Assembly (NCBI RefSeq): GCF_011082725.1
Contig: NZ_CP049715.1
Coordinates: 1 to 64,000 of the forward strand
Reading direction: 5' to 3'
Origin: Apibacter sp. B3706
GTDB lineage: Bacteria; Bacteroidota; Bacteroidia; Flavobacteriales; Weeksellaceae
Length of the DNA stretch: 64,000 nucleotides
In this document: positions 27,657 through 36,457 of the stretch, piece by piece
Numbering within the stretch: position 1 is the first letter of the stretch
Layout of the letters: each line of letters opens with the position of its first letter
Program-made: the position numbers and the translations under genes
Notes under the pieces: model-generated
The model's input: the letters and a program-made list of their open reading frames with translations, nothing else
What the model was told of the DNA's origin: nothing
Databases searched by the model: none

Positions 27657-30065
27657 TTATTTATCAAAATTCACCGTATCTTTTTTTCTGGTATCTCGAT
27701 TTATATTTTCTGTTTTATTAGAACCATGGTTTTCGTTCGATGAATTATAATACCCTCCATCCTCATCTGAAGAATAACTTCCGTCGTAAGCACCGTATGA
27801 AGCCAAATCATCACAACTAAAATTGTCATTCATTGTTTCAGGTCTTGCAAATTTATCTTTTTGGGTTATTTCCAATTTAGGATCAGCATATATTTTTTGC
27901 ATAAAATAGGGCCAAATAGGTAAAGCCATACTTGCTCCTTGACCAATGGAAGTTGATGATTCAAAATGCGCATATCTGTCTTCCCATCCAACCCATATGC
28001 CGGTAGCTAATTTAGGAGCAATTCCTATAAACCATCCGTCGGCATTTTTATTGGTCGTTCCTGTTTTACCTGCAATTTCAGCATCAATGCCCATACTCCT
28101 GACTCTTCGGCCTGTACCTTGGTCAATTACCCCTTTCATTAATTCAATCATAGTGTAAGCGTATATTTCATTCATAACTTCTCTTACCTGTGGTTGATAT
28201 TCCTTGATTACTTTATTGTTGCTGTCTTCAATACGCCAAACCATTTCAGGTTTGGTGTAATTCCCAAAATTTGCAAAAGTGCTATAGGCTCCAACCATTT
28301 CATAAATGGTTAAGTCTGCAGATCCTAAGGCAATAGTATTGTTTCTGGGGATAGGACTTTCAACTCCTAAATCTCTGGCCATTTTTATAACTGCATCATA
28401 TCCGGTAGCATCAATTAACCTTGCTGTTACCGCATTTTTGGAATAGGCAAGTGCTGTTTTTAAAGGCATAGAAGCGCCGTTACCGGCAACAGTCCATTTA
28501 CCTTTGGTATAAGTTGCATTTGAAACTTGTGTACAAGGGGTGTAATTAAGGTTTTTAATGGCTGTGGCATATACAAAAGGTTTGAACGTGGATCCAACCT
28601 GTCTACGTGCTTGTTTAACATGGTCGTATTGAAAATGTTTCCAATTGATTCCTCCAACCCATGCTTTTATATTTCCCGAATGAGGCTCCATTGCCATTAG
28701 CCCTGCTTGTATAATATGTTTATGATATCTTATAGAATCCCAAGGAGATAGTAAAGTATCTTTATCGCCTTTCCATGTGAAGATTTGTAAGTTGATTGGT
28801 TTTTTAAATTCCGCAACAATTTCCTCATCAGATAATCCCTTATTTTTCAGGTTTTTATACCTTCCGGTTCTTTTCATGGCATCTGTCATGAGTTTGTTGT
28901 ATAAAAAATCAATTTTAGGATCTCCCGGATAAGTGTAAAAAGGAGCATATTTCCTTTGTTTTTGCTCTCTGAAAAAAGATTTTTGTAGATTTTTTAAATG
29001 CTTTTCAATTGCTTCTTCAGCATATTTTTGCATTCTAGAATCTAGAGTTACATATATTTTTAGTCCGTCTTTATAAAGATTATATTTTTTTCCTGTTTGG
29101 TTTTCATAATCATTTAAAACGGCATTTACTTCCTTTTTTAACGCATGTTTAAAATAAGCGGAATATCCTTCGCCAATTTCTTTTACTGGTCTGTAGTTAA
29201 GCTCAATAGGGGTTTCTTTAATCGAATTGAATTCTGCTTCAGTAATGTAACCTTGGTCCTTCATTAAGCCCAAGACAACATTTCTTCTTTTTTTGGCATT
29301 TTCAGGATTAATTTTAGGATTGTTTACTACCGGATTTTCTAACATAGCAACCAATGTGGCACTTTGTGATAGATCCAAATCTTTAACATTTTTATTAAAA
29401 TATACCTTGGATGCGGTTGCAATACCATTAGCATTAAATAAAAAATCGAATTTATTTAGATAAAGAGTTAAGATTTCATCTTTAGTATATAATTTTTCGA
29501 GTTGAACCGCGATTATAATTTCCTTTATTTTTTGGAAAGCTCGTTGAAATTTATTTTGCGATACCCCTTTGTAAGAAAAGTTACCCTCGTCATCATCTTT
29601 TTGCGTAAAAAGAAGTTTAGCTAACTGTTGGGTTATGGTACTACCCCCCCCTCTTTTTCCACCATAAAAAACAGCCCTGAATAAAGCTTTTTTATCAACC
29701 CCTGAATGGTAAGGAAAACGTTCGTCTTCTTTAGACATTAAAGCATAAATAAGGTATGGGGGTAAATCTTGATATTCTACCGGGATTCTTTTTTCTTTTT
29801 CAAACTTTTGAATTACAACACCATCTGCAGATATAATTTCAGAGGCAACAAATATATCCGGATTTTCCAAATCTCTAACATTGGGCATTTCTCCAAAAAA
29901 GCCATAAATTGTTAATAAAAAAAGCAAAGCAAATGATAAAATTCCGGCAAAAAATAATCCCCAAAACCATATAAAAAATTTTCTTATAAATTTTTTAGTG
30001 GAATTAGATTTATTTATTTTATTTATAGTATTGGTCTTATTCTTATTTTTATTTGTTAATGCCAT
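27657..30065 (-). CDS. Bifunctional penicillin-binding protein 1A-like (transglycosylase/transpeptidase)
   Basis: 802 residues. Basic cytoplasmic N-terminus, one transmembrane helix (about 30-56), then a GT51 glycosyltransferase domain with catalytic Glu113 in KEDERFPYHSGVD and GGGSTITQQLAKLLF (about 135-149). The transpeptidase domain follows with GSTFKPF, SKNAVTA and KTGTT as its SxxK, SxN and KTG motifs. The C-terminus (about 760-802) is a Ser/Gly/Tyr/Asp-rich tail. It polymerises and cross-links peptidoglycan at the inner membrane. It is downstream of gldH (21-base gap), as in other flavobacteria by my recollection. Confidence 0.95.
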   Translation of the reverse strand: MALTNKNKNKTNTINKINKSNSTKKFIRKFFIWFWGLFFAGILSFALLFLLTIYGFFGEMPNVRDLENPDIFVASEIISADGVVIQKFEKEKRIPVEYQDLPPYLIYALMSKEDERFPYHSGVDKKALFRAVFYGGKRGGGSTITQQLAKLLFTQKDDDEGNFSYKGVSQNKFQRAFQKIKEIIIAVQLEKLYTKDEILTLYLNKFDFLFNANGIATASKVYFNKNVKDLDLSQSATLVAMLENPVVNNPKINPENAKKRRNVVLGLMKDQGYITEAEFNSIKETPIELNYRPVKEIGEGYSAYFKHALKKEVNAVLNDYENQTGKKYNLYKDGLKIYVTLDSRMQKYAEEAIEKHLKNLQKSFFREQKQRKYAPFYTYPGDPKIDFLYNKLMTDAMKRTGRYKNLKNKGLSDEEIVAEFKKPINLQIFTWKGDKDTLLSPWDSIRYHKHIIQAGLMAMEPHSGNIKAWVGGINWKHFQYDHVKQARRQVGSTFKPFVYATAIKNLNYTPCTQVSNATYTKGKWTVAGNGASMPLKTALAYSKNAVTARLIDATGYDAVIKMARDLGVESPIPRNNTIALGSADLTIYEMVGAYSTFANFGNYTKPEMVWRIEDSNNKVIKEYQPQVREVMNEIYAYTMIELMKGVIDQGTGRRVRSMGIDAEIAGKTGTTNKNADGWFIGIAPKLATGIWVGWEDRYAHFESSTSIGQGASMALPIWPYFMQKIYADPKLEITQKDKFARPETMNDNFSCDDLASYGAYDGSYSSDEDGGYYNSSNENHGSNKTENINRDTRKKDTVNFDK

Positions 30066-30086
30066 AATATATATTCTATGGTAAGT

Positions 30087-30539
30087 TTATTCAATAGTTA
30101 CTCCAAAGTCTACAATGCCTTTTAAAGTGTCTTTCCTCATTCCTTGAACAACGGAAAGTGTATAGTCCCCGTTTTTAGTAAATGAGAAATCTTTTTTATA
30201 TTGAAAATAAATTTCTTTAATGGATCCCATGCCCGAACCAAGCCACTTTCCTGTTTTATCAGCTAATATATAATTTAAGGTATCGGTACTAATAACTTTT
30301 TTTCCTTCTTTTAATTTAATAAATAAATAGAGATTACTAAACTGATAATCCTCATTATTCCTTACTATAAAATTTATATTTTTTTTGTCGGAAGCATTTT
30401 TAACGGTAAAATTAAAATTTAAAGTATCTTTTTTACTCCAAGAATTATTGATGCTTTTCATTTGTGAGTATTCATACTTATGATTACAATTTATGAAAAG
30501 AAACATTGAGCAAAGAGATATAAAAAGAAATTTTTTCAT
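30087..30539 (-). CDS. gldH: Gliding-motility lipoprotein GldH
   Basis: 150 residues. Signal peptide with a lipobox-like FINC (Cys18). The mature part resembles GldH: a beta-rich single domain with VRNNEDYQFSNLYLFIKL near 63-80, LGSGMGSIKEIYF near 96-108 and a terminal VDFGVTIE. In Flavobacterium it is required for gliding, but homologs also occur in non-gliding members, so motility cannot be inferred. It sits between ricT and the PBP1A gene on one strand with gaps of about 20 bases, so the three are probably an operon. Confidence 0.85.
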   Translation of the reverse strand: MKKFLFISLCSMFLFINCNHKYEYSQMKSINNSWSKKDTLNFNFTVKNASDKKNINFIVRNNEDYQFSNLYLFIKLKEGKKVISTDTLNYILADKTGKWLGSGMGSIKEIYFQYKKDFSFTKNGDYTLSVVQGMRKDTLKGIVDFGVTIE

Positions 30540-30558
30540 TTAAAATTGTTCTAAAAAA

Positions 30559-31788
30559 TTACTTAGGTTTTTTAGGAGTTCTTTTTTTGGGTTGATTAGA
30601 ATTTGATTGAACGTTAGTATTAGTTTTAGCTTTTGGTTTAGGCTTTTCAGTTGTATTTTTTGAATTGGTTCGCTGTTGATTTTTATTTTTGGATTTCCGT
30701 TTAGTATTTGATTTCGATTTTTTTTCAAATCGATTCAAATTATTTTCTTCAATTAAATCAACTTTTAAATCTTCTTTTTCCTGAAGTTCATCTAATGGTT
30801 TAATAGTTACACCTTTTTTATTAAGTTCAACTAATTTTTTAACCTCATAAATATTTACAGGATACCAAGAAATAGAATTATCAGTATATGTAAACCACAT
30901 TTGATTTCTAAATACATCCACTTTAATGCAATATGCTTTACCCTTTTCAGTTTCTAATACTGTTTGGCTGGAAGGAAAATCAGCTAAGGCATCCACATAG
31001 GTATCTAACTCAAAATTAAGACAACATTTCAATTTACCACATTGTCCGGCTAATTTTTGCGGATTGATGGATAATTGTTGATATCTTGCCGCCGCAGTAT
31101 TAACTGATCTGAAATCTGTCAGCCAAGTAGAGCAACATAACTCTCGCCCACAGGATCCAATTCCTCCCACTTTGGCACTTTCCTGCCTGTAACCAATTTG
31201 CCGCATATCAATTTTTGAGCGAAAGGACATAGCATATTCCTTTATCAACTGTCTAAAATCTACTCTGCCTTCTGCCGTATAATATAACGTAACTTTTGAC
31301 CCATCCCCTTGGAATTCTACATCACAAATTTTCATTTGAAGTCCCAAACTCCTGGCAATTTGTCTCGCATCAAGCATAACCGAGTGCTCTTTGTTTTTAT
31401 AGTTTTGCCAAATTTCAATATCTTTTTGAGATGCTTTCCTATAAACTTTAAACAGTTCATCAATTTTAGCCTTTTTTTTCCTCATTTGGATTTTGACTAA
31501 TTCTCCGGTTAAAGATACAATCCCTACATCATGTCCTGAATTAGCTTCCACAGCAACTATGTCGCCAATTGATAGGGGTAAATGGGAATCATTTAGATAA
31601 AAATCTTTTCTATCGTCTTTAAATCGTACTTCAATATATTGGGGTTGATTTTTTTGAGTAGGGGGGTGTATGTCGGATAACCAATTGAATACAGAAAGTT
31701 TACTGTTGCAATTTCCAGTTCCACAAGCTCCATTATTTTTACATCCTTTAGGTAGTTCTCCCGAACCACAAGAACTGCATGTTTCCAT
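30559..31788 (-). CDS. ricT: PSP1-domain protein, RicT-like iron-sulfur regulatory protein
   Basis: 409 residues. A Cys-rich N-terminus (Cys4, 7, 16, 22, 27) leads into the PSP1 domain (about 50-270). That domain has VAVEANSGHDVGIVSLTG, GIGSCGRELCCSTW and LAGQCGKLKCCLNFELD, whose cysteines are the family's cluster ligands. The C-terminal 70 residues are Lys/Asn/Thr/Pro-rich and look disordered. In Bacillus, RicT works with RicA and RicF and influences mRNA maturation. No partner is visible here. A -7 element lies 22 bases upstream. Confidence 0.88.
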   Translation of the reverse strand: METCSSCGSGELPKGCKNNGACGTGNCNSKLSVFNWLSDIHPPTQKNQPQYIEVRFKDDRKDFYLNDSHLPLSIGDIVAVEANSGHDVGIVSLTGELVKIQMRKKKAKIDELFKVYRKASQKDIEIWQNYKNKEHSVMLDARQIARSLGLQMKICDVEFQGDGSKVTLYYTAEGRVDFRQLIKEYAMSFRSKIDMRQIGYRQESAKVGGIGSCGRELCCSTWLTDFRSVNTAAARYQQLSINPQKLAGQCGKLKCCLNFELDTYVDALADFPSSQTVLETEKGKAYCIKVDVFRNQMWFTYTDNSISWYPVNIYEVKKLVELNKKGVTIKPLDELQEKEDLKVDLIEENNLNRFEKKSKSNTKRKSKNKNQQRTNSKNTTEKPKPKAKTNTNVQSNSNQPKKRTPKKPK

Positions 31789-31810
31789 ATTTTGATATTA
31801 ATCTAATTCA

Positions 31811-31818
31811 CAAAGATA
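31811..31818 (-). promoter_or_regulatory. Promoter -7 element TATCTTTG for ricT-gldH-PBP1A
   Basis: Minus-strand TATCTTTG (plus CAAAGATA), 22 bases upstream of the ricT ATG. Confidence 0.5.
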
Positions 31819-31860
31819 GATATTTTTAAAGTTATAAGTCTTAAAAATATTTTTTACAAT

Positions 31861-31880
31861 TACCTTTCTCAAGAAAGGTA
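31861..31880. repeat. Perfect inverted repeat between divergent ricT and the SprT-like gene
   Basis: TACCTTTC-TCAA-GAAAGGTA: an 8-bp perfect stem with a 4-base loop. It lies between the two divergent promoters, where an operator would be expected, and lacks a T-tract. Role unknown. Confidence 0.6.
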
Positions 31881-31917
31881 TATAGTCGTTATATTCCATT
31901 ATTTAATATAAAAGGCT

Positions 31918-31925
31918 TACTTTTG
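31918..31925 (+). promoter_or_regulatory. Promoter -7 element TACTTTTG for the SprT-like gene and manC
   Basis: Exact TAnnTTTG match, 31 bases before the GTG at 31957. Confidence 0.45.
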
Positions 31926-31956
31926 AAGAAAATTTACAGAAATATTTAAAAATATA

Positions 31957-32571
31957 GTGGAAACTTCTAAAAAAGTAGATTATTCAAAATTAAATCCCCA
32001 TATCCCTAAAGAAGCAATAGTTTATATTGAAAAATGGCTGGAACCATATTGGTTTCATTTGGTTATAAAAAAACCACGATCAACTAAATTAGGAGATTAT
32101 AGAGTTCCAAAAGAAGGTAATCCTCATATAATAACAGTAAATTCGGGTATGTTAAAATCGTTATGTTTTTTAACTTTAACCCATGAAATAGCACATTTAA
32201 GAGCTTTTGATTTGTATTCTAGAAGAATTCAACCTCATGGTAGAGAGTGGAAAAAAACATTTTCTGAAATGATTTCTGAAAGTATTGATGTATATGAAGA
32301 AGAATTAAAAGTGATATTGAAAGTTTTTATGCAGAATCCCAAAGCAAGTTTTTATGCAGATAAAAAATTATCTGAATATTTTATAAGAAAACAAGATCCG
32401 AATGCGTTGTTATTGAAAGATTTACATGTAAATGCTTTATTTAAAATTAACAATAAATTTTTTTATAAATTAAAGAAATCAAAAACTCGCTATATTTGCA
32501 TTGAAAAAAATACAGGTAAAAGATATTTGATTGCGGAGAATGCTCCGGTTACTGAAATAAATGTTTTATGA
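31957..32571 (+). CDS. SprT-like zinc metalloprotease-fold protein
   Basis: 204 residues, probable GTG start at 31957. The zinc site is THEIAHLRA (HExxH, about residues 75-79) with a third His in PHGREWK near 98-104. This is the SprT-like arrangement seen in Spartan/SprT proteins, some of which cut DNA-protein crosslinks. The C-terminal part has no zinc ribbon (no cysteine pairs) but contains a small beta domain (KTRYICIEKNTGKRYLI). Its stop overlaps the manC start by 4 bases (ATGA). Activity on proteins is inferred only from the motif. Confidence 0.8.
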   Translation: METSKKVDYSKLNPHIPKEAIVYIEKWLEPYWFHLVIKKPRSTKLGDYRVPKEGNPHIITVNSGMLKSLCFLTLTHEIAHLRAFDLYSRRIQPHGREWKKTFSEMISESIDVYEEELKVILKVFMQNPKASFYADKKLSEYFIRKQDPNALLLKDLHVNALFKINNKFFYKLKKSKTRYICIEKNTGKRYLIAENAPVTEINVL

Positions 32572-33665
32572 CAAAGAATAAGAATTATTATTGTGTAATT
32601 ATGGCCGGAGGTATAGGTAGTCGTTTTTGGCCAATAAGCACCACAAAGTTCCCAAAGCAGTTTCATGATATTTTAGGTACAGGGAAAACATTAATTCAGC
32701 AAACATTTGAAAGATTAAGTAAAATTATCTTAAAAGAAAATATTTTTGTTATCACTAATCAAGAATACGTTGATCTTACATTGAGTCAATTACCCGATAT
32801 TTCAAAAAACCAAATTATTGGTGAACCCAAAATGATGAATACAGCTGCCTGTAACATTTATATGGCAGAAAAAATCCATAAATTAAATCCGGATGCAAGT
32901 ATTATCGTTGCTCCTTCAGATCACTTAATTATCAATGAGAATCAATTTGTTACTAATGTATTAAACGCTTTAAAACATGCTAGTCATGATAATATATTGG
33001 TAACTTTAGGTATTGCTCCGACAAGACCTGACACCGGATATGGATATATTGAGTACATTAAGGAAGGCAAAGAGGGGCTTTATCAAGTGAAATCTTTTAA
33101 AGAAAAACCGAATCTAGAAACGGCTAAAGAGTTCTTAAAAAGTAAGAATTTTTTATGGAATTCAGGAATTTTTATCTGGTCAAGTCGAAGTATTTTAAGT
33201 TCTTATCAAAAATATCTTCCGGATATGTATCGATCTTTTGAATCTATAATCCCTGAATATAATACAGATAAAGAACCGGAGGCTGTAGAAAAAATTTATT
33301 CTAAAATTGAAAAAATTTCAATTGATTATGGCATTTTAGAGAAATCTGATAATGTTTGGGTGATTCCTTCTACTTTCGGGTGGAGTGATTTAGGAACATG
33401 GAGTGCATTATATGAGAACTTTAACAAAAATGAAGAAGGGAATGCAGTACACGGTAACAATATTTATACATACGATACCAGTAATACCATTATAAAAACA
33501 GACCTCTCGAATAAAATATATATTATTGATGGACTAACAGATTTTATAATAGTGGATACTTCAGAAGCACTATTAATATGTCCCCGAAATAATGATCAAA
33601 AAATTAAGGATTATTTAGAAAATATTAAAAAATTGGAAGAAAGTAAGAAATCTTCAAAAGAATAA
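32568..33665 (+). CDS. manC: Mannose-1-phosphate guanylyltransferase
   Basis: Makes GDP-mannose from mannose-1-phosphate and GTP, for surface polysaccharides. 365 residues. Nucleotidyltransferase motif AGGIGSRFWPISTTKFPKQF (about 13-32), then PSDHLI near 122, FKEKPNLETA near 178-187, and the family signature FGWSDLGTWSAL near 269-280. It lacks the C-terminal cupin isomerase domain of bifunctional ManC/AlgA, so it does only the transferase step. Translationally coupled to the SprT-like gene. It ends 14 bases from convergent mlaF. Confidence 0.93.
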   Translation: MTKNKNYYCVIMAGGIGSRFWPISTTKFPKQFHDILGTGKTLIQQTFERLSKIILKENIFVITNQEYVDLTLSQLPDISKNQIIGEPKMMNTAACNIYMAEKIHKLNPDASIIVAPSDHLIINENQFVTNVLNALKHASHDNILVTLGIAPTRPDTGYGYIEYIKEGKEGLYQVKSFKEKPNLETAKEFLKSKNFLWNSGIFIWSSRSILSSYQKYLPDMYRSFESIIPEYNTDKEPEAVEKIYSKIEKISIDYGILEKSDNVWVIPSTFGWSDLGTWSALYENFNKNEEGNAVHGNNIYTYDTSNTIIKTDLSNKIYIIDGLTDFIIVDTSEALLICPRNNDQKIKDYLENIKKLEESKKSSKE

Positions 33666-33679
33666 TATTTCTTCGTTTC

Positions 33680-34456
33680 TTACTTTTTATTATTTTGATG
33701 ATATAGCATGGCTTCACGAGCCATTTTAAATATTTTTGAAGAGAACACGAAATCTAATAAAGCTTGGTTATCAGAAGTTACGATAGAGTTTTTATCTCCT
33801 TCCCATTCTTTAACACCGTTTTTTAGGTAAACTATATTTTCACCTATTTCAAGAACAGAATTCATATCGTGAGTATTTATAATAGTAGTTGTGTCGTATT
33901 CACGGGTAATTTCATGAATAAGTTTATCTATTATTTGAGAAGTCTGAGGGTCTAAACCTGAATTTGGCTCATCGCAAAATAAATATTTTGGATTATTAAC
34001 AATAGCACGTGCAATAGCTACTCTTTTTTGCATTCCTCCGGAAATTTCAGATGGAAATTTCTTACGCGCATTTGTTAGATTTACTCGTTCTAATACTTGA
34101 TCTACCCGTTCCCTCATATCTTTTTCAGATATATTTGCAAACATTTCAAGAGGAAACTTTACATTTTGTTCAACCGTCATGGAATCAAACAGGGCACTCC
34201 CTTGAAACACGGTTCCTATTTCGCTTCGTAAATTTTGCCTTTCAGATACAGATAATTTGGATGCATCTGTATTTTCGTATAGAATTTGTCCGGAAGTAGG
34301 TTCAAATAAGCCAAGAAGACATTTAAGAAAAACAGTTTTTCCGGAACCACTTTGTCCGATAATTAAATTTGTTTTTCCTTTTTTAAAAGTAGTAGTAATC
34401 CCTTTAAGGACTTCTACACCATCAAATGATTTAGTAACGTTTATTGCTGAAATCAT
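33680..34456 (-). CDS. mlaF: MlaF-like ABC transporter ATPase
   Basis: Cytoplasmic ATPase of an MCE-type lipid transporter that maintains outer-membrane lipid asymmetry. 258 residues. Walker A GQSGSGKT near 34-41, signature SGGMQKRVAIARA near 138-150 (the SGGM form is typical of MlaF), Walker B FCDEPNSGLDP near 159-169 and switch-His THD near 194. It follows mlaE by 3 bases. No MCE (MlaD) gene is in the window. Confidence 0.92.
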   Translation of the reverse strand: MISAINVTKSFDGVEVLKGITTTFKKGKTNLIIGQSGSGKTVFLKCLLGLFEPTSGQILYENTDASKLSVSERQNLRSEIGTVFQGSALFDSMTVEQNVKFPLEMFANISEKDMRERVDQVLERVNLTNARKKFPSEISGGMQKRVAIARAIVNNPKYLFCDEPNSGLDPQTSQIIDKLIHEITREYDTTTIINTHDMNSVLEIGENIVYLKNGVKEWEGDKNSIVTSDNQALLDFVFSSKIFKMAREAMLYHQNNKK

Positions 34457-34459
34457 TGT

Positions 34460-35206
34460 TTAATCTAGTAAAAGTTGAGTTAACATTAAATTTGTGATGA
34501 TGATAAGGACTGTTGTCCATACAACAGCTGAAGTACTATTACGCCCAACTTCCAATGAACCACCTTTTACGGTATAACCATAATAAGAAGGTACTGTTGC
34601 TATGATAAAGGCAAATACGATAGTTTTTATAAAACAATAGTAAATAAAGAAATCAGGTGATGCCATTTGAAGTCCTTGAACATAATCTACCGGGGCCCAG
34701 CTTCCTGAAAAACTTCCCGCAAAATAACCTCCCAGAATGCCCATCAAAAGACTAATCATGATTAAGATTACATTAAAAAATAAAGAAGCAACCACTTTCG
34801 GAAGAATTAGATACGATGGGCTGTTTACTCCCATGATTTCCAAAGCATCAATCTGTTCGGTAACTCTCATAGTACCGATGCTCGATGCAATAAAAGAACC
34901 CACTTTTCCGGCTAATACAACACTAATTATTGTAGGGCAAAATTCCAGTATCAGAACCACTTTGGTTGCATATCCCACATAATAATCAGGAATAGGGAAA
35001 GAGGATGTCTTGAAATTATTATACATTTGAATGGCAACTACTGCACCCACAAAAAAAGAGGTGAAAGCAACCAAACCCACGGAATTAACTCCTAAATCAT
35101 TTATTTCTCTAAGTAAATTTTTTCTGAAAATTTTTCTTTTTTGGGGTTTTTTAAAAACCCTTGCCATTAAGAAAGAATATGCTCCAATATTCGAAATCAT
35201 CCCCAT
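34460..35206 (-). CDS. mlaE: MlaE-like ABC transporter permease
   Basis: 248 residues, MlaE/PQIB family permease of about five transmembrane helices. The conserved core reads GKVGSFIASSIGTMRVTEQIDALEIMGVN (about 99-127), the segment usually seen as AGRVGAAIAAELGTM(R/K)VTEQIDAL. It partners with MlaF, 3 bases downstream, in lipid transport between the membranes. Confidence 0.93.
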   Translation of the reverse strand: MGMISNIGAYSFLMARVFKKPQKRKIFRKNLLREINDLGVNSVGLVAFTSFFVGAVVAIQMYNNFKTSSFPIPDYYVGYATKVVLILEFCPTIISVVLAGKVGSFIASSIGTMRVTEQIDALEIMGVNSPSYLILPKVVASLFFNVILIMISLLMGILGGYFAGSFSGSWAPVDYVQGLQMASPDFFIYYCFIKTIVFAFIIATVPSYYGYTVKGGSLEVGRNSTSAVVWTTVLIIITNLMLTQLLLD

Positions 35207-35271
35207 AATGGTGCGAAGTTACTATTTTTTTATTTTTAAAAAAAGAAAGATTATTTTTAAAGGAAACCGTT

Positions 35272-36003
35272 TTAATGGCAACAACTTTTCGCATGTGATC
35301 TTTGTTCCAATTTTAAAGCTTTATCTGAGGGAGACAATAGATGAATACCTAACCCCAACCCTCTTAATATGAATAAAATGCCTATTAAAACTATAAAATA
35401 AGGAAATATTTTTAGAATCTTAAATCTAACTTTAGCTCCAATAAATTTACCGGTTAATGTTGTTATGAACATGAAAGGAAATGTCCCTAATCCAAAAACG
35501 GCCATAAATAGCATACCTTGAATAATTCCACCGGCAGCAATCGAAGAAGTTAAAGCCACATAAACAGCTCCACAAGGAAGAAATCCATTAAGTACTCCGG
35601 TAAGATATCGGGAAGTATTGTCTTTCCTTTGAAGAAATCTACCTAAAAATAGTTTAATTTTAATCATGAACTTATTTATCGGTCTGAAATTATCTCCGAT
35701 TTCAGTGGTTTTTCCCGGCAATAATACCATGAGAATTAATAGAATACCGGCAAAGATAGATATGTATTTTTGATATCCGGCTATATTAAAGCTTTTACCT
35801 ACAATTCCTAAAATGCCTCCTAATAAAGAATAAGTAGTTATTCTTCCCAATTGATATAAAATATTCTGAGTATAGAATTTAAATTTATTAGTAGCATCCA
35901 GACCAATGGAAAAAGCGATCGGGCCGCACATTCCTATGCAATGAAATCCCCCCAATAATCCTAAACTAAGTGCTGTATATAAGTAAACGATATCTAATTC
36001 CAT
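35272..36003 (-). CDS. SafE/UreH-type membrane protein linked to cbb3 oxidase assembly
   Basis: 243 residues, about six to seven transmembrane helices. N-terminal motif GGFHCIGMCGPIAFSIG (about 18-34), a Cys/His-rich first helix conserved in this family. A similar helix has GFLPCGAVYVAL near 136-147. The C-terminus ends SCCH, a possible copper-binding tail. Members near ccoGHIS are thought to help copper handling or oxidase maturation. It overlaps ccoH by 10 bases and is last in the cluster. Confidence 0.82.
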   Translation of the reverse strand: MELDIVYLYTALSLGLLGGFHCIGMCGPIAFSIGLDATNKFKFYTQNILYQLGRITTYSLLGGILGIVGKSFNIAGYQKYISIFAGILLILMVLLPGKTTEIGDNFRPINKFMIKIKLFLGRFLQRKDNTSRYLTGVLNGFLPCGAVYVALTSSIAAGGIIQGMLFMAVFGLGTFPFMFITTLTGKFIGAKVRFKILKIFPYFIVLIGILFILRGLGLGIHLLSPSDKALKLEQRSHAKSCCH

Positions 36004-36455
36004 GTTAACGGTATTTCCATCTGATAGTTAGTTTTTTCTTTTTCCCAATATAATTTTAATGTATAATTTCCTTTTACTAAAACTTTAGCCGGTATTAAAA
36101 TGGTATTAGAAGGAGATAAATCAAGTTCTTTCTTGTTAATATCTAAAGCTTGAGAATTGGCTCTGAAAAGTTTAAATTTTCCGGTGGTATTAGTATAATT
36201 AAATTCTTTTGGAAAGATTATTTTAATGCCGGATTCAGGTAATATTTCAATTTTAGGTTTTTCTTGTAATAAAGCAGCATGGTTGGTAGCATCAATCTCT
36301 TTTTGATAATTTATTTCTTCTTCATAATAATTATCTGTTACCAGGTCAAAAGTATTCTTTGAAAATTCTATGGTGAATATCAATGTACAAATAAATATAA
36401 TAAAGCAGGCAAGTGTTAAAATAACCCCGTGCCCCCAAGTAAATTTAAATTTCAT
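35994..36455 (-). CDS. ccoH: CcoH/FixH-like cbb3 oxidase assembly protein
   Basis: 153 residues with one N-terminal transmembrane helix (about 8-30) and a periplasmic beta-rich domain. The N-terminal pattern WGHGVILTL and the LVTDNYYEEEINYQKEIDA stretch (about 39-57) are typical of FixH. It is needed for stable assembly of cbb3 oxidase in other bacteria. It starts 2 bases after ccoG ends and overlaps the SafE-type gene. Confidence 0.88.
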   Translation of the reverse strand: MKFKFTWGHGVILTLACFIIFICTLIFTIEFSKNTFDLVTDNYYEEEINYQKEIDATNHAALLQEKPKIEILPESGIKIIFPKEFNYTNTTGKFKLFRANSQALDINKKELDLSPSNTILIPAKVLVKGNYTLKLYWEKEKTNYQMEIPLTWN

Positions 36456-36457
36456 AA

